A stretch of 47,193 nt of DNA, from contig JAFEAJ010000047.1 in the NCBI GenBank assembly GCA_018266455.1, forward strand, positions 1 through 47,193, in the 5' to 3' direction. Position 1 is the first letter of the stretch, and the number at the start of each line of letters is the position of its first letter. The DNA comes from Bacteroidota bacterium (GTDB lineage Bacteria; Bacteroidota; Bacteroidia; Chitinophagales; Chitinophagaceae). The notes beneath the pieces are model-generated. The model made no database searches. It was not told the DNA's origin and saw only the letters and a program-made list of their open reading frames with translations. Made by a program: the position numbers and the translations under genes. Positions 43,940-47,193 of this stretch are shown in pieces.

Positions 43940-43970
43940 GACCTGCCAGGGTCAAAAATCCTGACAGGTC
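43940..43970. repeat. Palindromic repeat GACCTG.CAGG
   Basis: GACCTGCCAGG (43940-43950) pairs with CCTGACAGGTC (43960-43970) at 10 of 11 positions around a 9-nt loop. It is just 3' of tRNA-Cys and shares the ACCTG...CAGGT core with the repeat at 34344-34376. On the minus strand it could terminate the tRNA transcript. Confidence 0.6.
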
Positions 43971-43975
43971 TATTG

Positions 43976-44046
43976 AGGTCCCGAGCAGATTCGAACTGCT
44001 GTAGAAGCTTTTGCAGAGCTCTGCCTAGCCACTCGGCCACGGAACC
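43976..44046 (-). tRNA. tRNA-Cys (anticodon GCA)
   Basis: The minus strand folds into a complete cloverleaf: acceptor GGTTCCG/CGGGACC, D arm GCC/GGC, anticodon arm GAGCT-CTGCAAA-AGCTT with anticodon GCA, and T arm AGCAG-TTCGAAT-CTGCT. The discriminator base is U, as expected for tRNA-Cys. The gene has no encoded CCA end. Confidence 0.95.
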
Positions 44047-44106
44047 TTTTCCTAAAACGGCAAAAATAACATTTTCAGGCTAATTTCCCTAACGGCTGAT
44101 GACCAA

Positions 44107-44173
44107 AAGCCCGGAAAAGATAAAAGAAAAAAAGCCCTTTTCCAGGCTTCAGAATTTTCCGATCTTCGGGCTT
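44107..44173 (+). other. Possible structured leader of the phosphorylase gene
   Basis: An outer helix AAGCCCG (44107-44113) with CGGGCTT (44167-44173), overlapping at one base an inner helix GGAAAAG (44113-44119) with CTTTTCC (44137-44143), could form in the 130 bases before the nucleoside phosphorylase. This is by eye only, with no covariation. Confidence 0.25.
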
Positions 44174-44199
44174 CCGCCCTCAACATTACACTTCAAACT

Positions 44200-45075
44200 A
44201 TGCAACGAATTGCTGAAAGCGAGCTGATCATTAACAATCGCGGCGCTATTTACCATTTAGACCTGAGACCGGAAGAGCTGGCTACTACAGTTATTACTGT
44301 TGGCGATCCTGACCGCGTAAAAAACATAAGCAAGCATTTTGACAACATAGAATTCAAAACACAGCACCGCGAGTTTGTAACGCATACCGGGACAATCGGG
44401 GAAAAAAGAATTTCAGTTGTTTCCACAGGTATTGGCACTGATAATATTGATATTGTTTTTAATGAGCTTGACGCGCTTGCGAATATTGATTTTGGCACCA
44501 GGCTCATAAAACAAAAGCTTACCCGGCTTGATATCATTCGCATCGGCACTGCCGGCTCCTTACAGCCATCTATACCCATAGACAGTTATGTTGTTTCCAC
44601 CCACGGGCTGGGCATCGATAACCTGCTCAACTTTTATCGTTATGAAGAAAATGAAGAGGAAAAGCAATTGCTGCATTCATTTGTTACCCTAACGCAGTTG
44701 CATAACCGGTTTTCTAACCCATATATAAATAGCGCCGGAGCCTCGCTCATTAAACATTTTGTGGATGGCTACCACCATGGCATAACAGTTACCTGTCCTG
44801 GTTTTTATGGCCCACAGGGCAGGGTGTTAAGGCTTGGCCTGAGCAACCCTAACCTTATCGACAGGCTTGCCCAATTTAGTTTTGGCAGCTACCGCATCGC
44901 GAATTTCGAAATGGAAACTGCAGCCATTTATGGAATGGGTAAGTTATTAGGGCACCATTGCCTAAGTATCAGCGCTATTGTTGCCAACCGCATTACACAG
45001 GAATTTTCAAAGGATGGCAATGCAACTGTAGAGAAGCTAATCGAGAAAACGCTGGGGATTATTTGCAGGTTATAG
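44200..45075 (+). CDS. Nucleoside phosphorylase (uridine phosphorylase-like)
   Basis: This 291-residue PNP/UDP family enzyme has a phosphate-loop VGDPDRVKNISKHFDN (about 33-48), the conserved ISVVSTGIGTDN (about 70-81), IRIGTAGSLQPSIPIDSYVVS (about 111-131) and FEMETAAIYGMG (about 235-246), which binds the ribose. It reversibly splits nucleosides to the base and ribose 1-phosphate. The sequence is longer than classic Udp and closest to the uridine phosphorylase-like branch; substrate not certain. It is transcribed alone, convergent with the EamA transporter. Confidence 0.9.
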   Translation: MQRIAESELIINNRGAIYHLDLRPEELATTVITVGDPDRVKNISKHFDNIEFKTQHREFVTHTGTIGEKRISVVSTGIGTDNIDIVFNELDALANIDFGTRLIKQKLTRLDIIRIGTAGSLQPSIPIDSYVVSTHGLGIDNLLNFYRYEENEEEKQLLHSFVTLTQLHNRFSNPYINSAGASLIKHFVDGYHHGITVTCPGFYGPQGRVLRLGLSNPNLIDRLAQFSFGSYRIANFEMETAAIYGMGKLLGHHCLSISAIVANRITQEFSKDGNATVEKLIEKTLGIICRL

Positions 45076-45121
45076 TTGCCAGCCTGTGCCCCTGTTGATC
45101 TATTGCTCACAATGGAACCTT

Positions 45122-46009
45122 TCATGAAACCGCAATCTTTTTATTCCGTTTTATCCGCAATCGCAACATTTGGGCAATAATGGCAGATATAATGAATCCC
45201 AGGCCAACATAAAACCCTTTGCTCAGAAACTTATTTTCTCCAAGCACTGCAAAGGCAAGCAATATCCCATAAACAGGTTCCAGGTTATAAGTCAGGTTGA
45301 CTGTAAATGCTGATATCTTTTGTAATGCCTTCATAGATAAATTAACAGCAAGCACCGTGCATGCCCAGCTCAGCAACAAAAGCCAGGCCCAGTCTTTCAA
45401 ATCCGGAAAAAAATAATTTGTCGGGAACAGTTTTAAGTAAACAGGCAGCAATAAGCTGAGAAATAGAAAGCCTCCGCTTAATTCATACAGGGTTACTTTT
45501 TCAGATGTAATCTTCCTCAATACAACTCTGTTCAATATAGGAAAAAGGCTACCAAGCAATGCGGAAACCAGCCCAATGGCTATACCGGTTTTGTAGGCAG
45601 GGTCAAAATGGAAAATGAAATAAATGCCGGCAACCACCAGCATACCTAATAGCAATTCTATCAAATCAATCCTAACCCTAAAAATCAACGGCTCTAAAAA
45701 TGCAGTAAAAAAACCCACTGCAGAAAAGCAGACCAGCGCAATAGACACATTTGAGTATTTAATACTGCCATAGAAGCTCACCCAATGCAGGGCAGCAATA
45801 GCCCCGATACCAAAAACCCTGAGAATATCCCGCCGTGAGATTTTATAATCCTGCTTTTGAATATAAACCAATAGCCACAGCGTGGCCGTTGTTATTAACA
45901 GCCTGTACCAAACCAATAACCCTTCATTCAAAGCAATCAGCCTTCCCAGAATACCGGTAAAGCCAGCAAGGAAAACGGCAATATGTAATTGTATAAATGC
46001 TTTTTTCAT
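45122..46009 (-). CDS. EamA-family (DMT) transporter
   Basis: This 295-residue inner-membrane protein has ten spans in two EamA repeats: first half with LHIAVFLAGFTGILGRLIAL and ALHWVSFYGSIKYSNVSIALVCFSAVGFFTAFLEPLIFR, second with YELSGGFLFLSLLLPVYL and ALQKISAFTVNLTYNLEPVYGILLAFAVLGEN. The motif NLEPVYGILLAF is a typical EamA ending. These transporters move metabolites such as amino acids, but the substrate here is unknown. A candidate structured region lies in the leader. Confidence 0.9.
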   Translation of the reverse strand: MKKAFIQLHIAVFLAGFTGILGRLIALNEGLLVWYRLLITTATLWLLVYIQKQDYKISRRDILRVFGIGAIAALHWVSFYGSIKYSNVSIALVCFSAVGFFTAFLEPLIFRVRIDLIELLLGMLVVAGIYFIFHFDPAYKTGIAIGLVSALLGSLFPILNRVVLRKITSEKVTLYELSGGFLFLSLLLPVYLKLFPTNYFFPDLKDWAWLLLLSWACTVLAVNLSMKALQKISAFTVNLTYNLEPVYGILLAFAVLGENKFLSKGFYVGLGFIISAIIAQMLRLRIKRNKKIAVS

Positions 46010-46352
46010 GAAAAAAGCAAAGAAAACAAAGAAATGGGAATGCGAGAAATTTCGAAGTGTTACGCACTCAAACCAAAGTAACCTTTTCCCTATATGCTTT
46101 AAAGCAATTTCAGGAATTGCTTATACCAGCAGTGCTACTTTTCCATAGCTTGTAATGGATGATAAATTTTGTGGCTCAGTATGAGCCATGGGAAAGGTTA
46201 AGCCTGCAGGTTGTTCCAATAATCATCTTTAAACAGTTTCTTAGAGCGCATTCCAGTTAACCAAACCTCCATCAATCAACTTATGGGCCATCCAGCTTTC
46301 CAAATTATTTTTTCTGAAGAAATAATTTTTTAAAGGTGTTGCTTGTAGGAGT
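46010..46352. other. Intergenic region between pgk and the EamA gene
   Basis: No confident gene is present. A possible structured RNA lies at 46079-46200. Short open frames on the minus strand after the pgk stop (for example MAHKLIDGGLVNWNAL ending near 46251) look like degenerate coding but match nothing I recognise. Confidence 0.5.
46079..46200 (-). ncRNA. Candidate multi-stem RNA in the EamA leader
   Basis: A long-range helix TAACCTTTTCCC (46079-46090) with GGGAAAGGTTA (46190-46200), differing by one bulged base, encloses three local hairpins: AAGCAATT/AATTGCTT (46102-46122), TCCAT/ATGGA (46142-46159) and TGGCTCA/TGAGCCA (46172-46188). Read on the minus strand it ends 69 bases before the EamA start. 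Evidence is geometric only; transcription and conservation are not known. Confidence 0.3.
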
Positions 46353-47193
46353 TCAGGCTTTCACTGCGGCTATGCCTGGCAGTTCTTTTCCTTCAAAATA
46401 TTCAAGCATAGCACCGCCGCCGGTGGAAACATAACTTACTTTATCAGCAAACCCAAACTGATTGACTGCCGCAACGCTGTCGCCCCCTCCCACTAATGAA
46501 AATGCACCATTTTGAGTAGCTTCCGCAATAGCAGTTGCAATAGCTTTTGTGCCGTGCTGGAATTTCTGCATTTCAAAAACGCCCATCGGGCCATTCCACA
46601 AAATGGTTTTTGATCTTTTGATGACATTGCTGAATTGCTCGCATGCGTTCTCGCCTATATCAAGCCCCATCCACCCATCAGGAATATTATTGCTGGGAGA
46701 AGTAGAAGTGTTTGCATGGGCATCAAACTTATCGGCAATTGTCGAATCAGAAGGCAGGTGGATACAGACGCCCTTCCTGCTGGCTTTCTCCAGCAAATCA
46801 AGGGCTGTTTGCAGGCGCTCTGCTTCGCATAAAGAATTTCCTATTTTTCCGCCGCCTGCTTTCATAAATGTGTAAGCCATTCCTCCACCGATAATGATAT
46901 CGGTTGCCCGATCCAACAGGTTTTCTATGATCAGTATTTTATCTGACACTTTTGCCCCCCCTATAATAGCCACAAAGGGCTTTTGTGACTGGTGAAGCAC
47001 TTTTTCCGCGCTTTTTACTTCAGCTTCCATCAGCAAACCGAACATCTTTTTCCCGGGAGAGAAAAATTTAGCGATGACGGCAGTTGATGCATGGGCCCTG
47101 TGCGCTGTGCCGAATGCATCATTCACATATACGTCCCCCAGCTTTGCCAGTTTTTGCGCAAAAGCTTCGTCGCCTTTTTCTTCTTCTTTATAA
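46353..47193 (-). CDS. pgk: Phosphoglycerate kinase, 5' end outside the window
   Basis: The visible 279 residues cover the C-terminal two thirds of Pgk. They begin at [20 protein letters not shown], preceding [17 protein letters not shown], and continue with [59 protein letters not shown] (nucleotide-binding hinge) and [15 protein letters not shown] to the end AAVKA. The enzyme transfers phosphate from 1,3-bisphosphoglycerate to ADP in glycolysis. The N-terminus continues beyond 47193 and is not seen. Starting at the internal Met codon at 47126 would cut the conserved VNDAFG motif region and is not correct. Confidence 0.96.
   Translation of the reverse strand, partial: YKEEEKGDEAFAQKLAKLGDVYVNDAFGTAHRAHASTAVIAKFFSPGKKMFGLLMEAEVKSAEKVLHQSQKPFVAIIGGAKVSDKILIIENLLDRATDIIIGGGMAYTFMKAGGGKIGNSLCEAERLQTALDLLEKASRKGVCIHLPSDSTIADKFDAHANTSTSPSNNIPDGWMGLDIGENACEQFSNVIKRSKTILWNGPMGVFEMQKFQHGTKAIATAIAEATQNGAFSLVGGGDSVAAVNQFGFADKVSYVSTGGGAMLEYFEGKELPGIAAVKA

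Noticed and set aside
43519..44040. N-terminal extension of the small membrane protein
   Set aside because: It reads through a palindrome and tRNA-Cys; the true start is likely ATG at 43926.
17711..44046. Genomic island integrated at tRNA-Cys
   Set aside because: The 3' end of tRNA-Cys faces the glycan locus, but I found no integrase gene and no copy of the tRNA 3' end near 17.65-17.71 kb, so site-specific integration is not supported.
1..47193. CRISPR array, prophage or plasmid origin
   Set aside because: No evenly spaced direct repeats, phage structural genes, integrase or replication initiator were found.

Overview
The window looks like a chromosomal segment of a Bacteroidota bacterium, most likely a Chitinophagaceae-type soil or plant-associated organism. 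The reasons are SusC/SusD outer-membrane uptake proteins, a heavy-metal RND pump fused to its TolC channel, promoter octamers of the Bacteroidota form TAnnTTTG, few Shine-Dalgarno sequences, and many lipoprotein signals. This placement is inferred from protein character; no 16S gene or species marker is present.

Region 1 (1-10.5 kb) is mostly housekeeping: a DUF177 (YceD-like) protein, ribosomal protein L32 (rpmF) and plsX; the RNase P RNA gene (rnpB); a DUF2027/Smr-domain protein; phosphoglucosamine mutase (glmM); two overlapping polytopic membrane proteins; a lipoprotein PQQ dehydrogenase with a cytochrome c domain inserted in its propeller; and a VIT/CCC1-type metal transporter. Region 2 (10.6-17.7 kb) holds a DUF4082-like lipoprotein whose start codon lies in a perfect hairpin, then a metal-efflux operon (small secreted protein, RND-TolC fusion, membrane-fusion lipoprotein).

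Region 3 (17.7-42.9 kb) is one long minus-strand polysaccharide utilization locus (PUL). In transcription order it encodes an ECF sigma factor, SusC, SusD, a CobW-like G3E GTPase, a GH172 (DUF2961) enzyme, a LacI regulator, a DUF6786-like lipoprotein, L-fucose/D-arabinose isomerase, a FucP-type symporter, an AraB-type ribulokinase, GH116, a GH5-like enzyme, aldose epimerase, GH43 and GH78. An identical 15-bp sequence containing the perfect palindrome TTAAACGTTTAA lies upstream of both the sigma gene and susC. It is a good candidate operator for the LacI protein.

The most interesting reading is that this PUL handles D-arabinose-containing glycans such as actinobacterial arabinogalactan or lipoarabinomannan. 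GH172 and GH116 both include D-arabinofuranosidases. FucP can import D-arabinose, FucI converts D-arabinose to D-ribulose, and an AraB-type kinase can make D-ribulose 5-phosphate. No araA, araD, fuculokinase or fuculose-phosphate aldolase is present. The substrate is an inference; plant glycans rich in L-arabinose and rhamnose are the main alternative.

Region 4 (43-47.2 kb) begins with debris (an SDR dehydrogenase remnant and an IS200/IS605 TnpA remnant), followed by a small membrane protein, tRNA-Cys(GCA), a nucleoside phosphorylase, an EamA transporter, a possibly structured non-coding segment and the 3' two thirds of pgk, which runs off the window. Several different intergenic palindromes are scattered through the window; some were translated as false N-terminal extensions of genes, and the starts given here correct for that.
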